Under the pieces are notes generated by a model. That model was not told the origin of the DNA and did no database searches. It saw only the letters and a program-made list of their open reading frames with translations. 64,000 nt of DNA from Tetracentron sinense (Eukaryota; Streptophyta; Magnoliopsida; Trochodendrales; Trochodendraceae): contig CM026557.1 of the NCBI GenBank assembly GCA_015143295.1, positions 33,055,965 through 33,119,964 of the forward strand. The letters run 5' to 3'. The position numbers and the translations under genes are program-made. Position 1 is the stretch's first letter. Every line of letters begins with the position of its first letter. This document shows, piece by piece, positions 34,919-46,391 of the stretch.

Positions 34919-35373
34919 TGTCATGACCATTCATCCAGCAATGTTTGCATGGCTTTGGTGGTGACACTATTTGTGTCTTTTTATCTTTTGTTAAAGGGTA
35001 GTTTAGTCATCAAAGTTTTAGTGGCATTCTTGTAATAAGGGAGTATGACTCCACTAGCACATAGGATGTTTCCTTATGCTAACTTGTAAAAGGTTTACCA
35101 TCCACCATGTAGGGGAGGTGGTAGTTCACTTGAGTGGGTTGTCTTTGCACCATCTTTGATCACCTGCTCCTTTAGTGTCTTTTATTTTTAGTACATGTAT
35201 AGTGTCTTGTAACCTTTCCCTTTATGCAATATTATTAATCTTTGCTTCTTTCTTGTGCATTGTTGTGTGCTTTACTCTTTTTTCTAAGGTAACTAACCGA
35301 ACAGACTGACTTGATCGACGGATTGATTAAGTGCCGCACAGGATTTGACTAGTAACGTAAATTATCTATGACA
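34919..35373 (+). repeat. 5' LTR of element H (455 bp)
   Basis: TGTCATGACC to CTATGACA, near-identical to 39941-40380. The two differ by a few indels (for example CCGCACAGGATTTGACTAG only here) and scattered substitutions. Confidence 0.92.
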
Positions 35374-35375
35374 GT

Positions 35376-35387
35376 TGGTATCAGAGC
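35376..35387 (+). other. Primer-binding site of element H
   Basis: TGGTATCAGAGC, an exact initiator-Met PBS, two bases after the LTR. Confidence 0.9.
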
Positions 35388-35393
35388 AAGGTC

Positions 35394-36838
35394 ATGACCG
35401 TGTATTCAAGGCTAGGAGACATGGTACAAGGGATAGGAGCGTGCTCTAACAAGAATTGTCTGAATGAGATGGAAGCCCTTGATGGGATGTTGCATAACTT
35501 GGTGCAAATGGATGACCGAGTATGCAACATGGAACAAGGACACCAGGAATTAGCCAGATCAGTGGAGACCTTGATCGAGGATGTGAAGGGGACAATGGAT
35601 GCTCTTCAGACAAAGATTGAGGAGCTCTCAAACCGGTTGAATGTGCTTACCATGGCAGTTGGTTCGCACCCTCATGGCCCTACCGAAACCTATAGTCGGG
35701 TGAAGGTGCCAGAGCCTCGCTCGTACAGTGGTGCGAGAGATATAAAAGAGCTTGAGAATTTCTTGTTCAATATGGAATAATATTTCTGAGCCATGAGACA
35801 TGAATCAGAGGAAGCCAAGGTCTCGACAACAATAATGTATCTATCGGGTGATGCTAAGTTATGGTGGCGTACTCGATACGATGACATTCAGAATGAGATA
35901 TACATCATTGATTCTTGGGTGGACTTGAAGAGGGAGTTGAAAGCCCAATTCTTGCACGAGAATGTGGAGTACATCGCTAGGCGAAACTTGCGATAGTTGC
36001 AACAGACAGACATTGTGCATAAGTATGTAAAGCGGTTCTCGACCCTCATGCTAGACATTAAGGACATGTCTGAGAAAGACAAGATGTTCTACTTCATGAA
36101 GGGATTGAAACTTTAGGCACAGACAGAGTTGCAGAGGCAACATGTTGAAGACTTAGCTTCAGCACAAGCAGTGTAAAGCGTCTGAATGACTACTCCACAA
36201 GTGACCCTAACAAGAAGAAGGCGGCCTCGACCCACACTAGTCACAACAAATCTTCTCGACCATCGAATGGGAAGAAACATAGCAATGGCAAGTCAAGGCC
36301 GAGCAAGGAAGTTTCAACATCAAAGAGTTCGAGTTCCAAGCCGATGTAGTGCTTTCTATGTGGTGGACCGCACCGAGTAGCAGTTTGTTCACAAAAACAA
36401 TCCCTCAATGCCCTGCAGGCATTAGTGGGTAACTCGGCTAGGCATGAGGAACAGTCCGAGAGGGATGATGATAAAGAAGAACAGCCTAGGATGGGAGCCA
36501 TCAGGTTGCTTAATACTCTTAAGACTCAGGGTGATGGGAAGGCACCACAGTCGAAGGGGCTCATGTTCGTTGATTTGAAGATTAATAGGAAGGCCACCCA
36601 TGCCATGGGGGATACGGAGGTGACTCACAACTTTATTGCGGAAGGAGAAGCTAAGCGACTTGGATTGAAGCTAGAGAAAAATTCAAGTCGTATCAAATCC
36701 GTGAACTCAGCAGCGAAGCTTATTCATGGGATACCCAAGGGGGTGCCCATTGAATTAGGAGCTTGGTCAAGAAAGACCAACTTGATAGCGATTCCCATGG
36801 ATGACTTCCTAGTCATTGTGGGAATGGAGTTCTTGTAG
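35394..36838 (+). pseudogene. Gag and protease of element H
   Basis: From ATG 35394: a coiled-coil-like N-terminus, then VPEPRSYSGARDIKELENFLF, WWRTRYDDIQNE and LKAQFLHENVEYIARR (retrotransposon gag core), a basic stretch, and a zinc knuckle CFLCGGPHRVAVC at about 36350. Protease: HAMGDTEVTHNFIAEGEAKRL at about 36600, where the usual DTG is DTE, then IPMDDFLVIVGMEFL. Stops at 35778, 35994, 36114 and others, with a frame change near 36180-36350. The Gly-to-Glu change next to the catalytic Asp would likely inactivate protease. Confidence 0.85.
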
Positions 36839-36850
36839 GAATCCAAGGCC

Positions 36851-38428
36851 GTGCCAATGCCTTACCCACGATTGTTGTGCATCTTGCGTTACTCTCCATG
36901 TATGATTCCAACAGTGACAAGCAAAGGTGGAGAGAAGATGCTTTCGGCCTTACAACTTAAGAAATGGTTGAAGAAGAGAGATATGACTTATGTGACTACA
37001 TTAAGGGAAGAGTCTCAACTAAAGCAAGGTCCAATTCCGAAGGAACTGACTGAGGTGTTGGCAATGTTTGCAACCGTGATGGTCGACAAGTTGCTAAAAT
37101 CCCTTCCTCCTCGTCGAGCAATTGATCATGAGATAGAACTTGTTCCTAGGGCAAAGCTGCTTGTTAAAGCTCTTATCGTATGGCCTCTCCGGAGCTTGCA
37201 GAACTTCAGAAGCAACTTGATGATCTCTTGGAGTCAGGCTTCATTCGCCCCTCCAAGGCACCATTTGAGGCACCAATCCTCTTCCAGCGCAAGCATGATG
37301 AGAGTCTTAGGCTTTGCGTGGATTATCGAGCATTGAAAAAATTGATTGTGCGGAACAAGTATCACATCCTGTTGATTGCTGATTTGTTCAACCAACTTGG
37401 GACAGCCAAGTACTTTAGTAAGCTTGATTTACAGTCAGGCTACTATCAGGTTCACGTCGCGGAGGGCGATGAACCTAAGACGACTTGTGTGACTAGATAT
37501 GAAGCATTCGAATTCATGGTGATGCCTTTCGGCCTTTCGGCCTTACCAACACACCAACTACCTTCTCACCACTAATGAACCAGATATTTCATGAGTTTCT
37601 TCATAAGTTCGTGTAGTTTACTTGGATGATATCGTGGTGTATAGCTCAACTCTTGAGGAGCATGTTGAGCACTTACAAAAGGTGTTGGCATTACTAAAGG
37701 AGAACAATTTGTATGTTAAGAAGGAGAAGTGCTAATTTGTGCAGGAGCACATTAGTTTCCTTGGCCACGTTTTGGGCGAGGGACAAGTGAGAATGGAAGA
37801 GGATAAGATCTGATCCATTCAAGAGTGGAAGCCACCTACGACTACCACCGAGCTGTGATCCTTCCTAGGCCTTGTGAACTAGTACCGTAAGTTCATTAAA
37901 GGCTACTCTGTAGCTGCAGCACCCTTGACTGACCTACTTAAGAAGGAGCATGCATGGTTATGGTCAAGGGAGTGCCAGGAAGCCTTCGAGAGACTAAAGC
38001 TTACCGTGGCCCAACATCCTGTTCTTGCACTACCAGACTTGGTGAAGCCTTTTGAAGTACAGACCGAAGTGTCAGACTATGCTATTGGAGGAGTGTTGGT
38101 GGAAGAAGAACATCTGGTTGCCTATAAGAGCCAGAAGTTATCTTAAACTGAGCGTCGCTACACAACTCAGGAGAAAGAGTTGTTTACAGTGGTGTATTGT
38201 CTTCGGGTATGGAGGCATTACTTACTTGGATCAAAATTTATGGTGAAGACCGGTAATATGGCCGTGTCTCACTTTATGATGCAGAAGAACCTAAAGTTCA
38301 AGCAAGTGCGCTGGCAAGAGTTGCTAGTGGAATTTGACTTTGAGCTAGAGTACAAGCCGGGTTGGTACAACAATGTTGCCGATGCCTTAAGCTGCAGAAC
38401 TTGTGGCCCTGAAGAAGGTGATGCATAG
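36851..38428 (+). pseudogene. RT and RNase H of element H
   Basis: RT begins near LPPRRAIDHEIELVP. After a frame change the frame from 37180 reads [66 protein letters not shown] and MPFGL. A duplicated GGCCTTTCGGCC shifts frame at about 37540. The catalytic YLDDIVVYSS is intact at about 37620. RNase [20 protein letters not shown] (Asp changed at the first catalytic site), TTQEKELFTVVYCLRVWRHYL and YNNVADALSCR. Several stops (37736, 37812, 37857, 38144). Confidence 0.88.
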
Positions 38429-38449
38429 AAGTGTGCAATGGGTGTAGTC

Positions 38450-39935
38450 TACCTTGCACAACAAGATCCGTGAAGGGTTGAAGACCGATCATTAGGCTAA
38501 GGTAATTTGGCCACTAGTTGAAAGTGGCAAGACTCGTCGCTTCTGGATCAACGATTGACTTCTTTACACAAAAGGAAGTAGCATCTTTATCCCAAGGATG
38601 GGGGACCTCATGAAAGATCTTATAAAAGAGTGTCATGATCGTCTTTGGATAGGCCATCAGGGATGGTGCCGCACATTTGCCTTGCTAGAACGGGGTTACT
38701 ACTGGCCTCGTATGTGAGATGATGTTGCAGAATACTTGAAGACTTGTCTATTGTGCCAACAAGATAAAGTGGAAAGGAATAGGCCTCTTGGGCTCTTGGA
38801 ACCATTACCTATCTCTAGGAGACCATGGGAGAGTGTCTCTATGGACTTCATCTCGACCTTGCCAAAAGTAGGGGAGTTTGGGTCGATCTTGGTGGTGATC
38901 GACAGATTCTCAAAGTTTGTTACTTTCATCCCCTCACCATTGCACTATTCAGCAGAGTAAACAGCTTACTTGTTCATGAAGAATGTGGTGAAATACTGGG
39001 GTGTGCCTCAAAACATTGTGAGCAACAAGGACTCAAGATTCATGGGAAAGTTTTGGTTAGAATTGGTCAAACTTCTTGGGACTAAGCTCAACTTCTCAAT
39101 AAGTAGTCATCCTCAGACTGATGGCCAAACCGAGTGTTTTAACGCTCTCCTTGAAGAATACCTTCGGTACTTTGTCAGTGGTAATCAGAAGAATTTGGTG
39201 AACTTACTCGATGTCGCTCAATTTTGCTTCAACTTATAACAGAGTTGTTCGTCAAACAAGAGCCCATTCGAGCTAGTAACCGGGCAACAACCACTAACGC
39301 CTCATAAAGTCATTGTCGGTTACCAAGGAACCAGCCCCAGTGCTTACAAGTTTGTCAAAAAGTGGAACAAGAATGCAGACATTGGCCGAGCATACCTTGA
39401 GAAAGCTGTTAGAAGAATGAAGAAATTTGTGGATCCTAAGCGAAAGAAAGATAAGTTCAAGATAGGAGATTTAGTGTTGATAAAGTTAAATCTGGATAAC
39501 TTGAAGTTCTTTCGTAAAGGCAACAGAAGCTTAGTTCGCAAGTATGAATGACCATTTCCTATCACTGAAAAGGTGGGAAAAGTCTCCTATAGGGTGAAGC
39601 TGCTTGAGTCACTTCACAGATATCACCCGGTCTTCCATGCTAGTATGTTAAAGCCGTATAATGCAGACAAGGAAGACCCCACTCGCAACACTCCAAACCG
39701 GCCTGCAGTTATGATAACGACCGTACCACAAAGAAACGTTGAGCGTATTGTTGCGGATCGTCATGTCTAAGCCTCACCGACTAGGCCCGCGCACATGGAG
39801 TATTTGGTAATATAGAAAGGGCTATCCAACACCGAAGCTAGTTGAGAACTAGGCGTCGCTCTTCTCCCCTTCGTAGACAAGATTGAAGAATACTTAACGA
39901 ACAAGTTGACGATGGCGTCAACTTAACAAGTGGGG
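38450..39935 (+). pseudogene. Integrase and chromodomain of element H
   Basis: Zinc domain: HDRLWIGHQG and CLLCQQDKVERN. Core: SMDFISTLPK (Asp), IVSNKDSRFMGKFW (the usual SDRD is SNKD, so the second catalytic Asp is Asn) and HPQTDGQTECFNALL (Glu). C-terminus: FKIGDLVLIKL and HPVFHASMLKPYN. A chromodomain follows (about 39735-39900): RIVADRHV, PAHMEYLV, then TAG where Trp is expected, KGLSNTEAS, VALLPFVDKIEEYL. Chromodomains are thought to direct integration to marked chromatin. Stops at about 38717, 38958, 39237, 39549, 39768 and 39813. Confidence 0.88.
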
Positions 39936-39940
39936 GAGTG

Positions 39941-40380
39941 TGTCACGACCATTCGTCCAGCAATGTTTGCATGGCCTTGGTGGTGGCACTATTTGTGTCT
40001 TTTTATCTTTTGTTAAAGGGTAGTTTAGTCATCAAAGTCTTAGTTACATTCTTGTAATAAGGGAGTATGACTCCACCAGCACATAGGATGTTTCCTTCTG
40101 CTAACTTGTAAAAGGTTCATCCACCTTATAGGAGATGTGGTAGTTCACTTGAGTGGATTGTCTTTGCACCATCTTTGATTACCTACTCCCCTAGTGTCTT
40201 TTATTTCTAGTACATGTATATTGTCTTGTAACCTTTTACTTTATGCAATATTATTGATCCTTGCTTCTTTTTTGTGTATTGTGGTGTGTTTTACTTCTTG
40301 TTTCTTAAGTAACTGATCAAACAGGTTGACTTGATCGACGGATTGATCAAGTGTCATACGAGCGTAAATTGCCCGTGACA
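39941..40380 (+). repeat. 3' LTR of element H (440 bp)
   Basis: TGTCACGACC to CCCGTGACA, preceded by polypurine GTGGGGGAGTG. LIM coding sequence follows at once. Confidence 0.92.
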
Positions 40381-40536
40381 GGTTGTCCAATAACTCCGTT
40401 TAATTATGCAGCCCTTGAAGGCATTCTATACTGCAAACACCATTTCTCCCAGCCTTTCAAAGAGAAAGGGAGCTACAACCATCTCATCAAGTGCGCGTCG
40501 ATCAAGCGCACGACCTCCCCCATTCCAGAAGCTTGA
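40381..40536 (+). pseudogene. LIM-domain protein gene, exon part 3' of insertion
   Basis: From the first base after the LTR the frame reads GCPITPFNYAALEGILYC, then KHHFSQPFKEKGSYNHLIK and SIKRTTSPIPEA before TGA (40534-40536). This is the end of LIM domain 2 plus the C-terminal tail of plant WLIM-type proteins. It continues the frame broken at 34918 (HGS then CPITP). Changes at otherwise conserved sites (Phe for Ser in TPFN, Pro for Leu in SQPF) suggest decay after the insertion. Little doubt on family; whether another copy supplies function is unknown. Confidence 0.85.
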
Positions 40537-41040
40537 CCTCCTAATCTACTTTATCTAACAAAGAAAATGTCTTGCCTCAAATTTCTATGTTACCGTGTTA
40601 AGTGTGTTTTCCTTCTCTATCTGTCTCTCTTTTCTACTGGGAAAATTGGCAAAACTTATTTCCCTCTGATTCATTTCTGCTCATCAGTTTGAGCACTGTT
40701 ATGTATTTGATTCAAGGGAGTCCAAGTTGAATCTCTCCCTGATGGTTAAGGAGCTGGTGATCGATCACTGATCAGTACTGAATTTTGATCTAGACGTGGA
40801 GAGGTCATTTCCAAGTCAAGCTTATAACTAGAATAGAAGGTGTTTGCCAAAGTTGCATTAGGCATTTGAAATGGGTTTAGGACTTAGAAGGTGTTTTTCA
40901 AATTACATGATTGTAGGATTTGGTTTCCTTAACATAATGGAAACCTTCAAAGATTACTCCCTATTCTAAAAGAATAACTCGCATTTAAGGTGGAGCATAT
41001 TGATCCTTATCCATTGCATATCTTCTATAGTTGGATACCC
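40537..41040. other. LIM gene 3' UTR and intergenic DNA
   Basis: No gene or repeat recognised. Short frames only. Confidence 0.4.
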
Positions 41041-41355
41041 GGTTTGCTCTATATCCTCCCTCAAACTGGGTTGCCATGGTTGCCAAAGGTCCAGTTTGGC
41101 ACATAATATCTCAAACAAACGATGCGATTAAGGTGTAGTGAACACATTAGCAACTGATTTTCAAAATTAACAAATCGAACCACAAGAGATCCAATGACCA
41201 CTTTTTTTATGACGAAGTGATAAGCAATTTCGATGTGTTTTGACCTAACATGAAACACCATATTTATCAATATTGTCTCAAAATAAGGTTAGTGGTTGAA
41301 AGAGATAGAGGGCTATATCTAGTAAGATGTAAGAGATCTATGTGAGCTCAACAGC
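41041..41355 (-). pseudogene. Copia RNase H C-terminal remnant (copy 1, distal part)
   Basis: The minus strand reads VFHVRSKHIEIAYHFV, VIGSLVVRFVNFENQL and LRYYVPNWTFGNHG, the well-known C-terminal end of Ty1/copia RNase H. Its other half is at 44880-44659, the two separated by LTR E. The last 117 bp (41239-41355) are duplicated at 44659-44775. Confidence 0.8.
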
Positions 41356-44300
41356 TGTAGACACCCCGGAAATTCAAGTTCACTATACTATGAATAGTGC
41401 CAGTGAAAGGTGCCCTTGTATGGTATGTGTGAAGGCCTAAGGCCTCCCATTGTGTTCTTGATATTATGATTAGTCAATTGAAGGTTTTAGGTACATGGTT
41501 TGAGTCGTAAAAAAGAGAGTGTAAAGATACTCTAAATGGGTGAAATCAAGGGTACAAATACCCTAAGTGTTTCAATGGGTTGTTGGTGAATAGTGCTAGT
41601 GCATGAGGCATAGAGAGGCCGGAGCCTCTCATGCATGTCGGTGTGAATTTAATGATCATTGAGGTGGGTTAAAGACTTATGGAGAATGATTTATGAGGTG
41701 TGAGTAGGGTGTTGGACACAAGGAGAAAAGAGTGTGAAAACACTCGAGGTATTCTAGGTGTCGAAAAGGTATATTTCGGCATTTACCTCAACTTTAAAGG
41801 GCTCTAGTTTAGTCATCGTTGCTCAGAATTGAGTGATTACTGAATTTTTGGAAAGATATTAGAACCCTCTTCAAGGTTCATGTTGATCACTTTCCCTGAT
41901 TTTGAGTCGGGATTGAGTCAAAAGTGGGATTTCCAAAATTGGGTTGGCTGCAAATTTGGGCTGTCGCAACCCATTGCAGACCAGTCAGCTTTAGGGGCAT
42001 TTTTGTCTATGAATAAAGAAGAATTAGAATTTTTTTAAAACATGAAAGTTGTTCCTCTTCAAAATACGAATCCAACGCAAGTTGAATCGTCAAAATCGGA
42101 ACACCAAGTCAAAAGGTATGGCCAAAATACTGAAGTGCGTTCTGCAGCACCAGTCAAGAACGAGAGATCGGTCCACTACCGGTAGATCGGTCATAAGCAC
42201 TGATCGATCGGTCCACTAGCGGTAGATCGGTCATCTATCGGTCCTACGCGATTTTCAGAAATTTTTTTAGGGGTTTTTTGGTCTTTTGGCCACTCCACCC
42301 TTATTTTTAAGGGTTGGCTCGAGCCAAGGGTGTTCATAAACACCCTTAGCCATATTTTTAGAGGGAGTGAGAGAGGAGAGAAGGGGTTTTCACCCTAGGG
42401 CATCAACTTGAGAAAATCAAGGGGTTTTGGAACCCATAACCATCTCAAAACCTTGGATCTCTCAAATCCAACCTCAAGCACGTGTGGAGTCCCATTCCAA
42501 GCTAGGGCAGCGTTCTCCACAGCATTTTCAAGGGTTTTCTTCTCTTCTTCAAGGTTAGTACACCCTACTAACTTCTTTAGCAATAACCTAGATTCTTTTC
42601 TTGAAAATGATGATTTTTGGATCTTGTGTTCTTTCCTTTCCTTGAAATGCATTATTTTCCTTAATTATAAACAAGATAATTATTTGGTGAATGAGATGTG
42701 GATTGTTGGACATGGAGGCGATTGGATGCCGTATTGTGTGATGTGTGTGATGGAAAATGGTGGATGGGCATTGTACGAATAATGAACGCACGCCTTGTGT
42801 ATGATGAAACATATGAACATTTAAGAACTTGAAATAATGTGGTTTGAATGTGTTACTCATTAGGTGTTTGACAAAATGCATGAATGAGAATGCCAAGAAT
42901 AAAATGAAGGAATTGGGAAATATGACTTGTGTAGTTTTCCTTAAAATGGTGATTTTAAAACAAATGCTCTATATGTTTTCATTAAATTCCCCATGCCTAT
43001 GCAATTACAAGAAATGCCATATTATGCTTTATTGTTTCATGTTAACATGATTATGAAAAAGAGAATTGAAATGTAATATGTGTCCCTTGATTCATCTATG
43101 ATAGTACGATCGTCACGCGTGCATGAACCAAACTTTTTTAATATAAGCATATGAAATAACAAAAAATAAGCATATGACAAGGAGGTTGGTAGCCCAGGGA
43201 TGTGTGGGTGCTAGCCTCTGGCTCACAAGTTAAATTAACATGAATGTCAAGGGTAGGGCATATTCCTAGGATATGTCATACCTGGCTCACAAGAAAACAC
43301 GATAATCAAGGAAATGAAGATGCTAATATGTTCCGTTCCATCATAGTCCGGGCATTAGTTAAGCAAGCGAAACAAGTGAAGTTACTAATGTGTTCCGTTC
43401 AATCATAGTCCGGGCATTAGTAAGCAAGTTGCTAATGTGTTCCGTTCCATTATAGTCCGGGCATTAGCAAAGTAAAACAGGAAATATACTAATGTGTTCC
43501 GTTCAATTATAGTTCGGGCATTAGTCAAACAGGATACTAATGTGTTCCGTTCAATCATAGTCCGGGCATTAGTAAGCAAGTTGCTAATGTGTTCCATTCC
43601 ATTATAGTCCGGGCATTAGCAAAGTAAAACAGGAAAGATACTAATGTGTTCCGTTCAATTATAGTCCGGGCATTAGTAAACAAGGATAACTAGTGTGTTC
43701 CGTTCAACCATAGTCCGGGCACTAGTCAAGTCAAGATAAGGATACTAATGTGTTCCGTTCAATCATAGTCCGGGCATTAGTAAGCATGGTGCTAATGTGT
43801 TCCGTTCCATTATAGTCCGGGCATTAGCAAAGGAAAAGAAGAGCTAGTATGACCGTCCAAGTCATAGTTCGGGTACTAGTTAAACATGACACGCAAGAAT
43901 AACAAGAACCTAGTATGTCCATCCATTTCATAGTTCGGGTACTAGCTAAACAAGAACGAAACAAGCATGTGTGATTCCCACGATACAAGAATAAGACGAG
44001 AATAAGTTGTAAATACGGCAAACGAGTTTCGGAAAATCACAAGAAGTATTATCAAGAACAAGCCATGACTTTTGAATACAAGTTTACAATGCATGAGTTA
44101 AAATATGTTGTTCATGATTTACTTTACATTATTATTTCTTTTAACTTCCGCACTCTGATTATGTACCTTTGATGAACTGTATCATGTATGACATATTAAT
44201 GTTATTACTATTGTTAGCTAGTAGCTTGTACTCGCTGAGTATTCCATGCTCAGCCGTACTTTTTATGTCGGCAGGTACAGTATGCGATTTGTGGACTCTT

Positions 44301-44658
44301 GTCCTTTGGATTGAGGTAGCTCGGTGTGAGCAGGAGATCCTTCGGATGGTTACCTAGATATTATGAGGCTTGGCATATGGTCAATGGTTGGGATGAGTTA
44401 GCAAGAGAGACATGTATTTGGGTTCTTGTGTTTGGGGATGTTGTCTCACTTGAGTTGGGACTCAAGTGGAGGAGTTCATGTTCATGTTGTAAATCCTATT
44501 TAATTATTGTAATCAAATGCACTTGGAATATAGTTAAGTATTTAAAGAAATTTCTAGTTCTCTATTTTGCATGCCTTGTATACTCTTGCAGATTGATTTA
44601 AGGTTAGGTCACGTCGCCAAAGTATCCTAACTCCTAGAGGGTATTTTGGGGCGTTACA
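41356..44658 (+). repeat. LTR E, solo Tekay-type LTR (3,303 bp)
   Basis: Starts TGTAGACACCCCGG and ends GGGGCGTTACA, as in LTR B and the 681-3093 LTR, and shares the CTCGCTGAGTATTCCATG block (44232). U3 has a cluster of ATCGGTC/GATCGATCGGT palindromes at about 42160-42245. It is larger than its relatives mainly through the hairpin array at 43322-43945. No 5-bp target duplication (ACAGC and TTTGG flank it). Instead the flanks are a 117-bp direct repeat. Confidence 0.88.
43322..43945. repeat. 12-unit tandem hairpin array in LTR E
   Basis: Units start near 43322, 43384, 43431, 43488, 43536, 43583, 43640, 43689, 43744, 43791, 43853 and 43910. Each is about 38 bp with complementary ends and a core like TGTTCCGTTCAATCATAGTC. 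Arm pairs are ACTAATG/CATTAGT, GCTAATG/CATTAGC, ACTAGTG/CACTAGT and CTAGTA/TACTAG. Spacers vary from about 10 to 30 bp. ORFs through it are repeat artefacts. Confidence 0.88.
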
Positions 44659-44880
44659 TTTGGCCTAACATGAAACACCATATTTATCAATATTGTCGCA
44701 AAATAAGGTTAGTGGTTGAAAGAGATAGAGGGCTATATCTAGTAAGATGTAAGAGATCCATGTGAGCTCAACAGCTGTAGACACAAGAGCTTGGTACTTT
44801 GAATCAGCACTAGAGTAGGATACCGTTGGTAGTTTTTCTTGGCACCTAGCAAAATAACAAAAAATGATTAGCAAATAATA
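44659..44880 (-). pseudogene. Copia RNase H remnant (copy 1, proximal part)
   Basis: The minus strand reads YSSADSKYQALVSTAVELTW, SYILLDIALYLFQPLTLFCD, the RNase H catalytic region of Ty1/copia, ahead of the C-terminal part at 41355-41041. No other copia domains are nearby, so this is an old truncated copy, also present in copy 2 of the duplication (about 50122-50330). Confidence 0.8.
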
Positions 44881-44969
44881 ATGAGTGAGAGTAAGAAAAA
44901 TAGGATTTCAATCCTTGCTTCGAAAGGCTAGATTCATATTTTGGAAAATGCTTAAGTTTCCACTATGTA

Positions 44970-45155
44970 ACGCGGGTCCTCGTTATTCCACGCCTCACTT
45001 TTTAACACTCATCAACTGTGATTAAGATTCACTCGCTCCTAAGGTAAAGAAATCCAACCTTAGTTTTTAGAAAAGAAAAAAAAAAAAAAACAAAAATCTT
45101 AAACTTAACTAAGGTTAAAGGGTGTTAAAAGGGACACGAGGACACGACAGTATAC
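44970..45155. mobile_element. Fold-back MITE (copy 1)
   Basis: The left arm (GTCCTCGTTATTCCACGCC, TTTTTAACACTCATCAACTG) is the imperfect complement of the right arm (GGTTAAAGGGTGTTAAAAGG, GACACGAGGACAC), with an A-rich centre. Related to 49145-49477 and 50455-50640. Confidence 0.6.
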
Positions 45156-45526
45156 ATTAGATAGCATACCGAGTGGTATGCTAATCACGGCTCATTCATT
45201 TTTTTTGATAAATCTTTAAAACCCAAACCACCTTGAAATTTGTCTCCGGCTCCCAAAAAAAAACCATCATGTCTTCATATCAGAAGCCTCCATTTTCGTT
45301 CCGATCATTCGAATGGTTAGTAAAAATCTTGTGAGTGATCGATAATAAAGCTTATAAATTAGTGAATGCAAATGATAAAAATGGTAAAATAGAGATGTAT
45401 GCAAGCCTAGATTTGGGTGTACGATGCACTTACCTAGCCATAATAAACAATCTTCTGTGTCATTAGGACATCCTATGGAATAAGGGAGATCAGATCACAG
45501 GTAAGTGCAATTAAATTCAAGTGAAT

Positions 45527-45690
45527 TATATATATATATATATATATATATTTGCTTCATTGGAGGCCAGATGGACCTATGGGCTACACAATGGGAGTAG
45601 CCTCCCCCTCCCATAAACCCCTTGATATAGGTGGGATTTGATCCCAAGTCTCTGGTACGACGGTAAGAGACTTTAGCAAGCACCTATAAG
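45527..45690 (-). mobile_element. SINE-like element, minus strand, with (TA)n tail
   Basis: Minus-strand head GCTTGCTAAAGTCTCTTACC and box-B-like GGGATCAAATCCCACC, body of about 90 bp, then (TA)n at 45552-45527. The layout fits a tRNA-derived plant SINE. No clear target duplication. Absent at the matching place in copy 2. Confidence 0.55.
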
Positions 45691-46165
45691 TGAATTCGAT
45701 TGTTGTGTCATGGATGGATTGGAGGAGGGAAAAAAAGCGTGAAAATCTAATTTCAATTTTTTTCTTCTCTTCCGATCTATATTTGACACATATACAATTG
45801 AATTGACTTGAATCAAGTCAATTGCAATTGGTTGTAATCTAATCTTGGAATAATGTCACACACAAATTGAGATGGGATCACAGCCAATTGCGAATTTAAG
45901 AGTTCAATCCCATATGTGTTGCATAAGGATTGGAGAAAAGTAAAAAAAAAAACTGAATTTGAATTTCTCACCTTTTTTTTTTCTCTCCCACAATTCCCAT
46001 GTGACACCTATGTGAGTTCAATGGCAATTGGCTTTATCCCGATTTCACATAAAATGGGCTTCCGCGAGTCCTATTTAAGTACAATCTTGCTCTCGATATC
46101 ATTTCTCCGTCCAATTACCGACCTTATTTATTTTATATTATAGCTTGAAAATCTAAAAGATAGGG

Positions 46166-46333
46166 AAGCGAAGCTTGCCGCATCGGTAGTGTGTGCTAGT
46201 CGTTTTTCAATTGGTCCAGAATTCTTTCCCAAGAGGGTATGAGTGTAATCTCCACCCACCTAATAATTCAGAACAAATACTAACCAACTAACCGTGGTGG
46301 TGGCCTTACCGTGTATCGGTCTAACAAAAAAAT
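46166..46333 (+). mobile_element. SINE-like element with A-rich tail
   Basis: Head GCTTGCCGCATCGGTAGTGT, a box-B-like GGTCCAGAATTCTTTCCC, and a 3' end GTGTATCGGTCTAACAAAAAAA that resembles the tail of the element at 48722-48829. About 165 bp. Confidence 0.5.
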
Positions 46334-46391
46334 ATCTCAAAGATAGCTAGGGTACGCTAAATTGTGGGTCTTGAGACGCCTAGGAGACAGT

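Larger units (their letters stand above)
34919..40380 (+). mobile_element. Chromodomain Ty3/gypsy element H inserted in the LIM exon
   Basis: Complete structure: 5' LTR 34919-35373, PBS 35376-35387, gag, protease, RT, RNase H, integrase with C-terminal chromodomain, polypurine tract, 3' LTR 39941-40380. The chromodomain and VDTGATHNF-like protease context suggest a Galadriel-like chromovirus (tentative). The flanks are LIM coding sequence. The target copies AGTC and GGTT match only imperfectly. Many stops and frameshifts; non-autonomous now. Confidence 0.9.

Noticed and set aside
43322..43945. Regular repeats with spacers reminiscent of a CRISPR array
   Set aside because: The setting is a plant LTR. 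Units themselves vary, spacers share sequence, and no cas genes exist.
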